From contig JAPDOI010000271.1 in the NCBI GenBank assembly GCA_029168955.1, forward strand, positions 338,001 through 402,000: DNA of 64,000 nucleotides, written 5' to 3'. Positions 12,088 through 25,400 of the stretch are shown in pieces. Both the position numbers and the translations under genes were made by a program. Position 1 is the stretch's first letter; each line of letters begins with the position of its first letter. The notes under the pieces were generated by a model. The model saw only the letters and a program-made list of their open reading frames with translations. It did no database searches and had not been told where the DNA came from. The stretch comes from Aplectana chamaeleonis (Eukaryota; Nematoda; Chromadorea; Rhabditida; Cosmocercidae).

Positions 12088-15000
12088 GGGTGTGTATACA
12101 AGTCTGTTGGTACCTGCTCGTTGGTGCCCCTGCTTCTACTGAACCCAGCAGACGTTTGAGTGTACACAGGGAACGTTCGAGCGATATAGCGTGCACAACT
12201 ATATCGCGAAAGTATCCCGCACATTGCATAAAGGTGTCGCCGTCCGGCACACTAAGGCCTCTGGTCCATAACACCTTAGGATCCGTACCTAGGAGTCATG
12301 GAGTCTTTGGCCACAAGCCACAATTTCGCCACCCTGAACTGTCGATCGCTGTCGAGTGATATCAAGAACTGCGCTATCCAGACTTCTGAGCTATTTCCAT
12401 GCACCGTTTGCTGCTTTGCAGGAAACCCGCCTGAGGATAGACCCGTCATCAGCGTCGGAGAGCACACCATCTACTGCGGTAACGCTGACGATAGGAGAGT
12501 GGAGGCTGTGCAATAGCTGTAAGGAAGGATTTCAATGGTATGGTCAAGGAGTTTGGCTCAACGTCGTGCCGGAATGCATTCGTACGACTGCGGGATCACA
12601 GAGGTTTCAATCTGGATAGTGAGTGCTCATGCGCCCACTGAAACCGCCGAAGACAATTCGAAGGGATGCGTTTTATGAGGAACTCAATACGTTGCTGGCC
12701 AGGATACCTTGTCAACATGCTGTTGTCGTGGGGATTGACGCAAATGCGAAGATGGGACTTGATCAGGAATCCGAAGTACTCGGTAAATGGTTCTACCCAG
12801 TGGAGCAAACATCGGACAATGGCTACCGCCTTGTCGACTTTTGTGAACGCAGTGGTCTGATTATTGCATCGACATTCAAGAGGAATCATCGCCGCCATCA
12901 GCTTACGTGGCAGGGACCAACCCGGCTATCTCCAGAAGAGCAGCGGAAGCGGAAGATGACAACTTTGAAACTACAGCTTGACTATGTCTGACTAGGAATA
13001 TTCCAGTATCGGACATTCGAAGATCTAGAGCTGTGTGGGATGTCGCATTCGATTCGGATCACCGTCCTGTTCTGTTGAACTTCACTGCGAGGATTCATAA
13101 GAGAGAGCGAGGGCTCAGCCTCTCAGAGGATTGACATGACAAGTCTCAGAGATGAAGAGTGCAGAAGGAATTTCCGACAACGCGTTTCTATTCACATCGG
13201 AGTACGGACTAAGAAGAAACTTTGCGACGCGGATTCTTTTGTCAAGTGCATCCAGGACCTTCGAAAGAGGCACTCCCGGTTGTACAGCCTAAGAAGAAGT
13301 TCGCCTACGTCTCAGAAGAAACAACATCTACCTACAACAGAGTATGTGCTCTCCGAACTGCAGGAAACTTCGTGGAGGAGAAGCGTCTGAGAGGAAGTTG
13401 CGTCAGCAGCTTCAAAGTGACCGCGAACAGGAGTGGACGTGTAGAGCTAAGGAGTTCGAAGGCTTGGGAGGAAGAATCCGAAGAAAGCCTACACGTTGCT
13501 GCGACAGTATAGCGGGAAGATGAAGAGATGTTCTCCTGTCTTGAACACTACCAATGGAGTTGCAGTTGGTGATGCGACGCTGCCAATATGGAAGGTATAC
13601 TTCAGTTCACTACTGAATCGTCCAGCGCCATCAGTACCTGAGCTCCCGCATGTTCAGAGAGCACATTACGATGTCAGTGAGGAACCGCCGACTGAGTCTG
13701 AAGTTTTGGATTGTGTCCGGAAAATGAAGAATGGAAAGGCGGAGTGGAGATGACAACATCACTGCTGAAATGCTGAAAGCTCTTCCTCCGTCTGGGATTC
13801 GTGAAATGACCAGCACCATCCGTGCCATATGGATGAGCGAAAGGATACCCGATTCGTGGAGACATGCGATCATCGTACCTCTTCAAGAAGCTATCCGTCA
13901 CGGATCCTAAGAACTACAGAGGAATCTCTCTACTTCGTGTCATGTACAAGGTTTTAGAACGTATCATTCTCGAGCGACTTATCAAACATCGTGAAGGAAC
14001 GACCAGAGATGAGCAAGCCGGTTTTCGACCTGGAAGATCGACCATCGACCAAGTGTTCGTCGTGAGAAGAGTAATTGAATCGTGGCAGCGCTTTCGAAGC
14101 CATTACAGCTTGCTTTTTGGACTTTGAAGCCGCGTTCGACTCTCCTCATCGTGATCGATTGCTCAATGCTCTGCGAGCAGATGGAGTCCCGGAAGAAGTA
14201 TATGTTCGGTTAATCGAGGACATGAACAAAGGAACAACAGCAGCAGTTCGTACACCTGTCGGATTTACGTCAGCTTTCGAGGTGAAAACAGGAGTAAGGC
14301 AAAGGCCGTTGCAGGACCTTTTCTTTTCAACTTCGCCGTTGATGACATCATGCGTAGAGTTGCAGAACAGTTTCCTGCGGATGTGATCCTAACACCATCA
14401 GGACGCTCCTTGTCGACCTGGAGTACGCCGACGACATTGTGTTATTCGCTGAAAACAACGCAAAACTGCAAAGGATTGTGAACCTCGTTTCCGAAGTATG
14501 CCGCAGCCTATGGACTTCGTCTTCGTCCCGACAAATACAAGCAGTTGTGAGTCTCTCAGAGACTATCAACGGGAAGTTGTGTGGATGGACAACGTATTGA
14601 ACTTGCGGATGATTTCTGTTATATGGGCTTTTCGCTGAAGAATGACGGTAGTTAAGCAGCAGATATTCAAGAACGATGTGCAGCTACGTCTGCATTCAAT
14701 TCTCTAACCAAGTGTTTGTGGTCTACCACCATCGCGAAGTCAAGTTGCGCGTCTACCTATCCGCTATTCGCCCTATCAGCGATGTACGAATCGGAGACGT
14801 GGGTAGCACCGAAGACGCAGTTAGAAAGTTTGACTTGCACGGAAAGGGAGCTTTTTAGGCGTTTGCTTGGATATTTCTGGCCCGCGTGTATGCCATAACG
14901 AAGACCTTTACAAGGAAATCGACGCAGTACATCAACGCTTGACACGAGGAGGTGCCAGCATCTCCCAACGCCTTCTCAACCTGCAACAGAAAGTCGACTT

Positions 15001-15342
15001 CGACTGCTCGGGCATATACTAAGAGGAACGCTAGATCATCTTGTACAACACGCTCTAAAAATGCTTCCAAATCCTGTCTGGAAACGGCCACCTGGGCGTA
15101 GGCGAAAGTTCTGGACGGATGTGGTTAAAGAAGGATTTAAAGTCACTCGGCATCGAAAGACAGTTCAGGCGCGATGTTTCGTTTCGCAGGAAATGGAATA
15201 GTGACAGCTGGATGGAATGTGTTCAAATTGTGGCTGAAGACCGTGAAAAATGGACACGGCTGACTACTAGGACGGCACACCTCGGTGAAGATGCGGAATG
15301 ACCGCGTCAGGCGAAAGCCAACCGATTAAGTCAAGTAAGTAA
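12088..15342 (+). mobile_element. RTE-clade non-LTR retrotransposon, full-span insertion
   Basis: The element is bounded by the direct repeat GATGCGAAACGG at 12076-12087 and 15343-15354, a clean target-site duplication. The 3' end carries a short AAGTAAGTAAG tail, typical of RTE elements, which end in simple repeats rather than long poly(A). It runs in the same direction as the ADAM gene and lies upstream of the first ADAM exon I can place. Inside are an endonuclease and a reverse transcriptase broken by frameshifts. Confidence 0.88.
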
Positions 15343-15345
15343 GAT
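12298..15345 (+). pseudogene. RTE endonuclease-reverse transcriptase polyprotein, frameshifted
   Basis: A start codon at 12298 opens a protein beginning MESLATSHNFATLNCRSLSS. Apurinic-type endonuclease motifs follow: FAALQETRLR (another frame), VVVGIDANAKMG (about 12720-12755), a TFKRNHRRHQLTWQG block and QLDYV, then SDHRPVLLNF (near 13060). Reverse-transcriptase motifs are NYRGISLL (about 13910), DEQAGFRPGRSTIDQVF (about 14010), FLDFEAAFDSPHR (about 14115) and the catalytic YADD at 14424-14435. A C-terminal domain follows, with LLGYFWP near 14870 and FRRDVSFRRKWNSDSW near 15175. Reading requires many frame changes between 12350 and 15300, so the copy cannot encode an intact enzyme. Such proteins nick DNA and reverse-transcribe their own RNA at the target. 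Confidence 0.9.
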
Positions 15346-15470
15346 GCGAAACGGTTGTTTCTCGAAAAATTCAACCGTGAGAATGTAGAAATCATTCTTA
15401 AAACCGCACCGCTTCTGTGATAGTGATACGGAAAAGTGCGAGTAGCGGGGAAATGAAGGCTACATACTTC

Positions 15471-16384
15471 TGGTTTTCGAATTTTCGAGAAAGACTTGGT
15501 TATTACGCTTTTTATAAGCTGCATTTTCAAAATTTCAAACCCTGCTCATTTGCGTTTTGAAGAGTTCTTTTCTCAATGATTAGCCTAAATGACCAACCTT
15601 AGGTTTGATTTTTGATATCCTGCTCAGGGCGCTGTCGGTGTCGAGTGTTCCTAGAATTCCGTTTGCTCCTCCCTTGAAAAAGAAACCGCGAGTTCCGCTC
15701 TTGGACGACTTGTCGCTGGTGGCGTTTTTCCGGGCATCTCGTCTCGTTAACTTATTGAATTATTGATAAGTTAGCCACTACGACAAATGGGGTCCCATTC
15801 CTTGACGCAGCAACAAAAATTGTTCCCGAACATTATCGTCGCGGCGTCGGTTGCCGCTCGCTGGCAGTGACGCAGGGCTTCCGGCGTCAAAACACTCTGA
15901 GGTCCCCTCTCGTCGCCTTTAACGCCGCGTCGGTCGTCACCGTTGCCGAATCTAATCGATATTGCATCACCCAGCGCTATTCGTCACTGCGGGCAACGCC
16001 GCGACTCGAACTCTGCAGACCTCTATAGGGAACACTGAAGCCCCTTGTGGATTTTGGGGACCCGAAAATTGATTATCTTGTTCAAGAAGTCATTTGGGGC
16101 GCTGAACACAATTATGAGGTGAATTACTAGTTATTAGAAAGATTTAGGTAGGTTGCGGTTGTCATATTGGCAATTAACTATGGTAACCCATCAATAAACG
16201 CTTATAACTCCGTTCAGAGACACGAAGCGCAGCTATAAAAGCTGGATTGGAGCGAGGACCATTTGGGAAAAATATTTTGAACTGTTTTCTGCAAGGAACC
16301 TAGGAGTATTCAGCAAGAGAAAATTCTTCGATTCGACCTTTTGTCGCAAGTTTTCACATCTTCTCTGAATAATCGTATTTTCAG
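15471..16384. other. Upstream flank or intron of the ADAM gene
   Basis: It contains a possible upstream exon at about 15628-15735 (see findings) and GC-rich DNA at 15830-16020 (CGTCGCGGCGTCGGTTGCCG) without a clear frame. The sequence GGGGCGCTGAACACAA at about 16098 belongs to a dispersed repeat seen again at 17740, 18117 and 34667. Confidence 0.4.
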
Positions 16385-19300
16385 TGGATTTTCGTCAATC
16401 GTCAACGAATAAAGCTTTTATTGCTAGTATACCTGGTGGTGACTATGAGGTGGTCCACCCGTTTCAAATTCGTGATAAGAACGAGCGAATAGGAATTGGT
16501 AGGTCATATACGTGGAAGTTTATTTTAAAATGATTTTCTATCTGATGTTTTAAAATTTTTCAGATACGCGAAATTATTTTCTGAAAGCTGCCGAGCACTA
16601 TCAACATGTGACGATAGTGATTCGAAGCAATGCTGTCGGTCGAATCAAATTAGTATTGGAGCGAAACAACTTTATCTTCCTGAATCGGACCAGTTTCCGG
16701 AAAGTGAGTGCGGGGTTTTGAATATTTTTGTTGTCTCATCTATACATTTTTTCTGTATGCATTTCCTATTAATTGTTTAGTTGTTAGATTCATTAGAATA
16801 TTGCTTACCTCAGTTTTTTTCCCTGTAATTTTTTTCATACTATTTTCCGTGCTCGTTTTTTTGGGAATCTTTTATCAATAAAATAGTCTGAGGTTGTATT
16901 CTGAATTTCTCTCTGTGAGACAGCTGGGGCTGGAACTTCTTACCTCTTAGTCGAATGTGATCGCTTGTATTGAAGATGCCCCGAATGTGGTGCGACATAT
17001 CAGCATGAAGAGTTGCCATACGCAGCAACGCGAACGCATCTCCAGTTCCGCTGGCAACATCAGTTGCTGTCCTGTTACTGTGGGCGGGGCTTACTTGATA
17101 CTGGAGGGTTATGAGAATTTCGGCTGAAAAAAAGAGTTTCGTTCTGAATGATTGTTGAATTTTTGAACATTTGGTGTTCGAACCCCCCGAATCCTTTAGA
17201 AAAAATCGATTTTATATTTGACAAACTTTAAAAGTTTTTTGTGGATCGTGTTTGTTCTTGAAAATTCTTCTCACCGAAGAGAGGGGAGTGAAAAAACTCT
17301 CCGAGTTCTGACGCAAAGGCCTACTTGACTTTGTTCATCGGCGGTAAACTACTAGTTTAGGAGGAACTCGAATTTCGCGACAGAGATTTGGAGCGTACAA
17401 GGAATATTCGTTTAGAAAATCCTGCTCTTTCGATAGAAATTTGCATTTCTAAAACCATTCATCGACTTTGAATCCGAATATGTTCTCCAGAGCCGCCGGC
17501 AGTTTTTCTGAACGGTGGTTTAGGCGTTTTTTTCCCATAGAAGTTTTTGGGGAGAGGAATGCTTGGTCTCTGACTTTTGAAAAGGTTTTGAGAAGTCTAT
17601 GAGGTTAATTTGAAGATCTCAACTCGAATCCGAACTCCGTTTGTAGATTCATAATAGATTACGGTAGGCTACGGTGGGTATTCCCAAGTTTTGTGAAATT
17701 CTCAGAGTTGGCGCAAGCCTCTCTGTGGGGGTTATTGGGGTGGTGAACACGAAATTGGGGTCCCCTTGTCGACTTACGAAAGTCTGAAGTTACGAAAAAA
17801 GAAATATAACTAGATGACATTATTCCCAGCGTGACGTACAGAAAAACTCAAAATCCCGATAAATGGATCTTCCGATTGAACTTCTTCTAGTCAGTCTGGC
17901 CATTCCGAATGAAATGTAGGTACTTCTGTAGAACCATTTTTAGACGTAATGTGCAAGTATGTATGTCTTTCGCAGCTGCCTGGAATCATTCTGAAAAAAG
18001 GCTATAGGCGTTTTTCAAAGCCTCGTGGCACGGCAAGAGAAATTCATCAGGAAATTGTTGGGGTTGTGAAATTTTTTCCGTATTCCGCTAAAAACTTGGT
18101 ATATAGGGGTAATTTAGGGTGCTGAACACGAGTCTGGGACCCGCTTACGGAAATTCTGAGGCTTATTGTAAGTTACCACACTAGTTGGGGGACAAAGCGT
18201 ACCTCAATAATCCGAAAATGAACAAATGAACATCAATTTCGTGTTCAGCATCCCGCATAGATGATTCTAGCCAAATCCGAGACTTTCACCGAACTACCGT
18301 ATACCCACCGTAATCTACTGTAAGTTGTCAGAAATCGATAAACTGACCTCAGTAAGCCCCAGAAAAAAATTTGAACCGTATCTATCGTAGCGTTTCGAAA
18401 ATCGTCAAATGTCAATTTCGCTCTAAAATTTACCCCGATGGGAAGTTTTCAACGAATCAAAGGCAGTGTTTACGATAAATTTCACTTCCGATATCTACAC
18501 GGCTTACGGAAGGTCTGGTGCCTTATATTGCAAGGCATGTTTAAAAAGGACACGACAGACGCGTTTCTGAGCCAAAATAGGCCATACCTTGTTTACGTTG
18601 ATTTTTAAGCGTGGGGGAATTGACCGCTAGAAGGATGATACCTATCAGTGCAATGTAGCGATCAGCTCACCTATCAGCACTTTCTTGACTTGATCATTCC
18701 TGTAATCTGAGTCTTCATTTGCTCATTCCGAGGGGCGGATCTGGGGCACCAGGCATGTCTGGGGCACCAAAACGCTTGTTGCTGCAGTTATTTTGCCGCT
18801 CCTGGCTCGTTTTCTACCGTTCTTTCGACGCTGGCAGCCTAGGATCCTTCTCGACTATCATTTCACTTTGGAAAGTCAACGAGGATGATCATCGTGGACG
18901 CTGCCTTCAAATCGAAATCCTTGGAAAATCGAGCATTAAACCTCAGATTCGTGATCAGCATTTCAGATAACCCCCTTAAAGGCACAGTCCATCCTCAGAA
19001 TCACCTCTCTGTTTTCCCACCTGTCTTGAAAACGGTCCCACGCTGATTCCAATGATGTTTTTGGAATCGTACAAAACCTTCTAGGAACGGAGTTATGGTC
19101 CCTCAAAAATTGAGCTAGGGAAGCATGGTGGACGAGTTGTCCGAGGCTTGTAACTTCCGTAGTTTGCAACCTGAATGTGCGAGCCGACCTGAATAAAGAG
19201 AGAGTCCGAGAATGAAGGGAAGAACAGGGCTTTTGATTGGAAACTGACGCTCATCTTGCCACTGTTGAGCTCGAAAGCTTGGAAAGGGGCGTTCCAAAGT

Positions 19301-22300
19301 GGCTTCCGGGGGCGCCCCAGGGTGGCTTTCTCCTATATCTCGCTTATTCGGAGGAATCGAGAGCTCCCACTTGGCAGGTGTTATAAGGGGTGGGTCTACT
19401 AGACAGTTATGTGGAAATCTCAGATTTCGTCCCTGAGCTTGGACTGTGCCCTCAAGGAGGTTCAAATTGAAATCTGGAATATTTCTCTCGAACATTTTGA
19501 TAACCCCGTAATTGATATAAAAAACGCTCAACCAACAATCTGTCCAAGTGGGAACAGCTATTAGGCGCTATTCATACAACCCAACGCCAGCGCGGCACGC
19601 GCGTGCCGCGCTGGCGTGGCGTTTGTGTATGAATGGCTTGACGCCCCGCCCGCGCGTCACGCTCCGCCATAGCGTCGCCGCTGCAATATTCATACTTCCA
19701 ACTGGAACGCCTTGGCGTTTTCATCCACTGATATTATTTATCGATCGTCTCATTCATTCCAGCTTCACCGCTCCGCCATGGCGTCGCCGCTGGAGTATTC
19801 ATAGTCTCCGCAAGCGCGGCACGCGCGTGCCGCGCTGGCGTTGAGTAGTATGGATAGAGCCTTACTCTGCTAAGAGTTCGGAAAAATTTGCTTTCACTCC
19901 AACTTCGCCCAGGGGATTGTTTTGGTCTCGTCACACGATTATGAGGTCTTTTACCAGACTGCACGTTTTGGATGGTGCATTGGGTACGAAAATGAGGAAA
20001 AAATGTTTGTAACTATTCTCAGAGTTATTTTAGGCAGCCGAGAAGGACATATTCCCACTTTACATCCAAAATAATTGTAGAAAAATACAGTTCATTTGGA
20101 ATGGCCTGGCTGACTAATAGTAGTTTCCTTGTTAGCTTTGCCTTTGGTAGCCTCAATCACTATCACAGAAAACTTTCAAGCTAATAAATCCGAAGCTTTT
20201 TTTTGTGGAACATTCTGAAAATCGCCTAGTGAAGGAACTTTTCGCATAGCTTTAAAAACAACTATGGCTTTGTGTAGAATAATTGAAGGCAGTTCTGGTT
20301 AGCTAATTTGGACCTTATGTTTGAACGTGTTTCTAGAATTCAATTGGAAAGAGTGAATTCGATAAGCATTCCTCTTGGAAGATTGTTTTTGGGAAGCTGA
20401 GTCCAGCGATGAATTAGCCATTTTATCTTTAAGAGAAACCAGAATGGCGAAATTGGGGTTCGGAGTGTAGGGAAATGTTGTGAATTCAGTCGAAACTTTA
20501 GCGTTACCCATGGGTTAATCGTTGATGAATGCGGGCTTTGAGTATTCATGGTTTCCACATTGATGGTTATGCCTAAAGGTCTTGCGTCTTTGTGCTTTTG
20601 TTCTGAAGTTTTGAACAACGTTTTAGGTCCTACCACAATATTATCGCTCTCTCAAAGCTACTAATGATTGGGACAGTGATGAGGGTGTTGATTAGCCTAC
20701 GACTAAGGAAATATGACACGGGTTGATAGGGTGAAACCCTGGCTCAATGTGTTCCTCGGTAATTAACATATCAATTCCCTCAGGGTATCTACTCAGTTGT
20801 TCAGCATTGGTAAAATCTGATTCCTATCCATACTTGGCCAAAACACTAAATTTTTTCAGTTGAATTCAAGTGGAGAGCATGGATTCTCAGAGCGGGTGGA
20901 AAATTGCTACTATCAAGGTACTGTGGCCGGTGATTCATCCTCGTTCGTCGCACTGTCATCCTGCAATGGATTGAGGTAAGGATTTTCTGATAGAGATCCG
21001 CCACATTGGTTTATAGAGCCTAAGGTCACACCAACTTCCTTTTGGCGTTGTGGTGAGTTAACTTGTAAACGACCAAACTTTTCGCGAGTTTGGTAGGTTG
21101 AAAACCCTTATTTTCGCCGCTCTTTTTCGTGGTTTTTATTGGTAGAAGAGTGCCATCCCTGAGCCTCATTTCAGTTGAAATCAATACACAATAAAAGGAA
21201 CTGCAAATGTTCATTAAGTTCCAATCGTGTCAAAGCTTCACAATCGAGATTTCTAAATGTTCCAACTTTTTTTCAGGTGAGCTTTCGGCTCCTAGACCTT
21301 TCTTCAGACCTTGACTTTCTGCCCAAAGTGGGCTAGAAACCACGAGAGTCTTGCCCAAAGTGGGCTAGAAACCATTTTTTACTTGAAGAGGCATTATTTC
21401 GGATGGCTTTTCTGATACAATATTATTCACATGATTCCGCCATTATATGCACAGTGACCAGCTCTAGTGGCTTAATGAGAGCTTGTTAGTATGATTGCCT
21501 TGGGTGGATAATGTGGCGGTTCATCCGCTTTAAGCGGTGAGATCAGAGACGGCTGCCCCGCCGTCCGGTGACAAATTGTCACATCAATGCTTGACGAGTG
21601 TTTGGTCTTGATAGGAAGACGGGAAAGGAGCAGGGAAATTGATCTATGTTCTTAGGACAGGGAAGGAGACGGGCACTGGTGGGATGTTTACGTGAGCCAC
21701 TTTTTCATTTTGAACATGGAGAGTATTTATAAATATTTCGGAATACAAAAGTTAGGTGTGTAGTCCGAGACTGATTCCTTTCCTCAAAAGTGAAAAAAAA
21801 AACTAAAAAGTTGTTTTGAAATCAGTTAGGTGAGTTTGTAATGGAATGCAGTTCTTTTGCAGTCTAGAGAACTTTTTTTCGGGTATATACTGTAGTCGGA
21901 TGGCAGATGTCGCGGTCGATTTCATATGAAAAGAAGGGGCCTCAGAAAAAGTTTCAAAGATTAGTCTCCCGTCAGATGGTCTTAGTGAAAAACATGTCAT
22001 TGAATTTCACATGAAGCCAGCTGCCGCGGAAAGTTTTTGATTCAGTAGAGGCTGTTTTGAGTTCAGAGTTCGGTTAATAGTAATGTTTGGCTCCGGCTCG
22101 GAGAATATACCACGACTTCAAGAAAGGTTGCTGTAAAAGCGTCAAAAATCTGTAATTTTGCCTTGGTGACGCGTCGCAGTAAAATGGTAGTTTCTTCAAA
22201 CCAATGCCGAGAATTTTGTGATTCTGTGAAATTTTCGCTAGGTTGAGTGTTTATTTTGTTGATGATTTTTCCAGTTAGCTTTGGAAATGGGGAAATGGTT

Positions 22301-22467
22301 TCAGAGGGATTATCGCGTTCTCAAATGGTTCTACATACGGCGTCTGGCCGCTGGATGTGGGCGATCGAGGCCGGAGGCATCCCCATATTCTCTACAAGAC
22401 TCAGTGGACCCAGGAGGCAAAATGTGGCGCGTCCATGGCACCGATAGAGCATGCAATTCGACGACGG
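16385..22467 (+). CDS. unc-71: ADAM exons 1-4: prodomain
   Basis: Four exons encode the Pep_M12B prodomain. Motifs in order: [12 protein letters not shown] (exon 1), the N-glycosylation sequon NRT near the end of exon 2, [20 protein letters not shown] and SCNGLR (exon 3), then [16 protein letters not shown] and EAKCGAS (exon 4). The cysteine of KCG sits where active ADAMs carry the cysteine-switch residue. The exon ends in RRR and the next exon adds more basic residues, so a furin-type cleavage site is likely at the domain border. Introns 2 and 3 (4.2 and 1.3 kb) are large; intron 1 is only 65 bp. Confidence 0.93.
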
Positions 22468-25400
22468 GTATTAATTGTTTTTTTGCTCAGTTTCTCGTAG
22501 TTCAAGTGGAATCAACTTGACTTTTTATTGATTTGTCTCTAAACTTGAAATGATGTTCAATAAAAACAAAAAAGATTGAATATCGTCTTTGACAAAAATC
22601 TTCATTGTGCTTCGTAGTTTGACATTGTTCTGATAGTGTTCCAACGATGCGTCGCGCAACAAAAATTGTTGGATTCCGAATGCTCGCAGATGAGGGCAAC
22701 ACGAAATCCTGCCTCGTAATTTTCACATGCATAGTGGTAGCAGTCAGAGACCATTCAAAATCAGACCCTGTTACGGTGTAGTTACTTTATCTAACCTACC
22801 ATGTGCGAGCTCTCGATTCCTGCGGATAAGAGTTAGGTCAGTTTTACCGTGTTGTTGTGTTTCATTCTTATGTTTATGTATTGCTTGAAGAAGGTTATAC
22901 GACCGAAAGCTGGCCGGTACATTTTTGTAAAAGACGGTCTCAAACAGAAAATAGAGATACTCAGGGGTTTTTGGTCCCGAGCCGCATCGAGCAAGATTTA
23001 GAGCCGCCCTACGATTCCGCTCGTTCTCCCAATCTACGGGCCACTGCTGTTGCTGTTTGGGCGAACTGAAGAAGCCCAGATAGCAGTCGTGGCCTGGACA
23101 GCAACAGAGGCGGATCCGCAAATTGGGAAAACGAGCCGAATTGTCATTAGGCCGGGAGCTGAAAATCGCCTTAGTACCTTTCTTGATCTGAGAGTTGACT
23201 ATTACTGGCCCTATATTTGAGGGACGATAGGCAACAAAACTTAGATATGTTGAGCTGAAAATGAACTATCCAAATCGACTGAAACTGCTTAGATATTTTA
23301 CCGACGATATGCCAAGCAACAAGAAAGTTCAATGCTCAGTTTATTTATCGGATCCTATGTACGTGAAAGCGGTGTTGATGCTCACCAAGATTGATCCACT
23401 ATGCTACGAATGATGCATCGCGACACAGAACAAAGTTTTGCATACGAATACGGTCGTTCTCGGAGCCGAATTCCGGTCCGCAACGGCGGACTTTGGCTGT
23501 TGCATCATGCCACGCGATGATAATCGTGCTAAGAGCACCTGGTTCCGGCGCGATTCCGTTTTCTCCTAGCACGATTATCATAGTGTCGCGTGATGCAACA
23601 GGCGTACTCCGCAATTGCGGACCGGAATTCGGCTCCGAGAACGACGGTGCAGTATGAAAGTTTGGGCGAATTTTCCCAGAAGCCGAATATTTTTTTAAAG
23701 AAAACTTCCAGTGTTCTCCAACTATTCGTGGACGATGGAGGTATTCTTCACAAAAAAAATTCCATATAATTTTTCGGGGTTGGGCGACGCGAATTTTCGG
23801 GTGCGGTATGAAAATTTACGGAAGTAGTCTTTCACTTCCCGACGACGCGTCACGGAACAAAATGTTCCTGCACGCAAACATTTGATTTTACAATCTCGGC
23901 ACGACTATTGTCAAGTTGCGCGCTGCAACACCGGTTTTCCTTATTTGCGAACCGGAATATCGTTCCGATAAAGACATTGCAACACATGTTGATGTCAGTT
24001 TTGGGGGCAGTTGTTTGGTGTGGTGCATGTGGTGTCCGAATTACAAAAGGGCGGGGGAAATAGCGGAGATCCGTGAATGGAGGATACATCGGCTACGGCC
24101 AATCACAGCCCTTCGCTGCTTCTCCGCCCTTTTCGCGGTTCGCACAGATTACGACCACTACGCTGTCAATTAACCTGACCAAAGGTGTTCCGATAGTCCT
24201 TCAACGATGTGTCACGCAACAAAAACTCTTTTTAAAGTTAAATTCTGATCTAATTTTTGGTAGTTGATGCGAATGTTAAGAGGTACAACTCTCTCTGTAC
24301 GATTCACTGCGCTAATCACACAGTCTCCCACTGTGATTTTAGCACCCATGTGTGAACAGAGGTGAGAAAATCGTCGGCTCGGATCAAAGGGAACCATCTG
24401 TGTAGCGAACTGTTGCACGGCGGTTTCCCTGGAGAGTGATGTGTGTTTACTGCAGTAACCCTGTTAGTCCACACATCTGTTCATCGCAAGCTGGCCGTAT
24501 CGAGGATGGCGATCGGATTGTCGAACGAGCCTGCAGCGAGGCATTGTCAGTAGTGATTTATCCGATTTGACGCGCACCCGAAACCGCCTGGCTGCTGGTG
24601 TTCCTCCTATTGAGCAGGAGCAGTGAATTTGCATGATAATTCGTGCAGCCACTGGGTGTCACAGTTGGGGTGCTCGATCACTTTTAATAGGATCACAATG
24701 TGTTCGTTGATACCATTAGAATATACAGCGGTTATGGGTGGCGGGGGCAGATTTATGGGTTGGTTAGATACGACGTACATTCAGAATTTAGCGAAATATT
24801 TATGCTAGAGGCTACACTCCAAACGAAAAACGGTCAGCTTTACAATGACGACTGCAAAATTTCTCCAACAACATGAGCCCCGTGGAGAGAAAACCTGAGA
24901 AAAAGTTGCAAGTCAATATTCTTATGAAGTCAAAATCTTTTTCCTCTTATGATTTGTTTCCGTAAATTCCCGGATCTTTTTAGATTTCCAGAGAGTTTTG
25001 TTGACGAAAATTCCCTTACGCTGCCATTAAGGAATTCATATTAATTAAGATTCCAATCAATTTTTTTTGATTTCTCATGTTTGAATTGTTTGAAGCGAAT
25101 GAGCTCCAAAAATTGGAAAAATTATTTTCTCTATGTGGCTGAAAATCCGAATGACGTTACATCCCTGAGATTGGTCGAATAATAGCGAATCGATTGTGAA
25201 GATTTCCCAAGTCAAACTGATTGGTCAGAGAATCAAGCCCACAAATGCGTAAAATATTTGAAGCCCTTAACAATCGGAATTCTCGAGTGAGTAGGAGAAT
25301 TGGATATTCTACTAGAAATATTCTAACAGTGTTGGGTTTTTTCCGAAAGTCGAAATATTCGATTTTCCAAATATTTAGCAAACTCCGTGTCACCGCTTTC

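Larger units (their letters stand above)
12030..15470. repeat. Older inverted repeat split by the RTE insertion
   Basis: The left arm (12030-12073, containing CTTCATTTCCCGCTACTCG) and the right arm (15412-15470, containing CGAGTAGCGGGGAAATGAAG) are inverted copies. With the RTE removed they would lie about 340 bp apart, like the ends of a small MITE. Confidence 0.6.

Noticed and set aside
12065..12360. Independent small genes at the RTE 5' end
   Set aside because: These frames lie in the RTE leader and endonuclease start.
21280..21380. CRISPR-like repeat
   Set aside because: Only two copies, a eukaryotic intron, and no spacer series.
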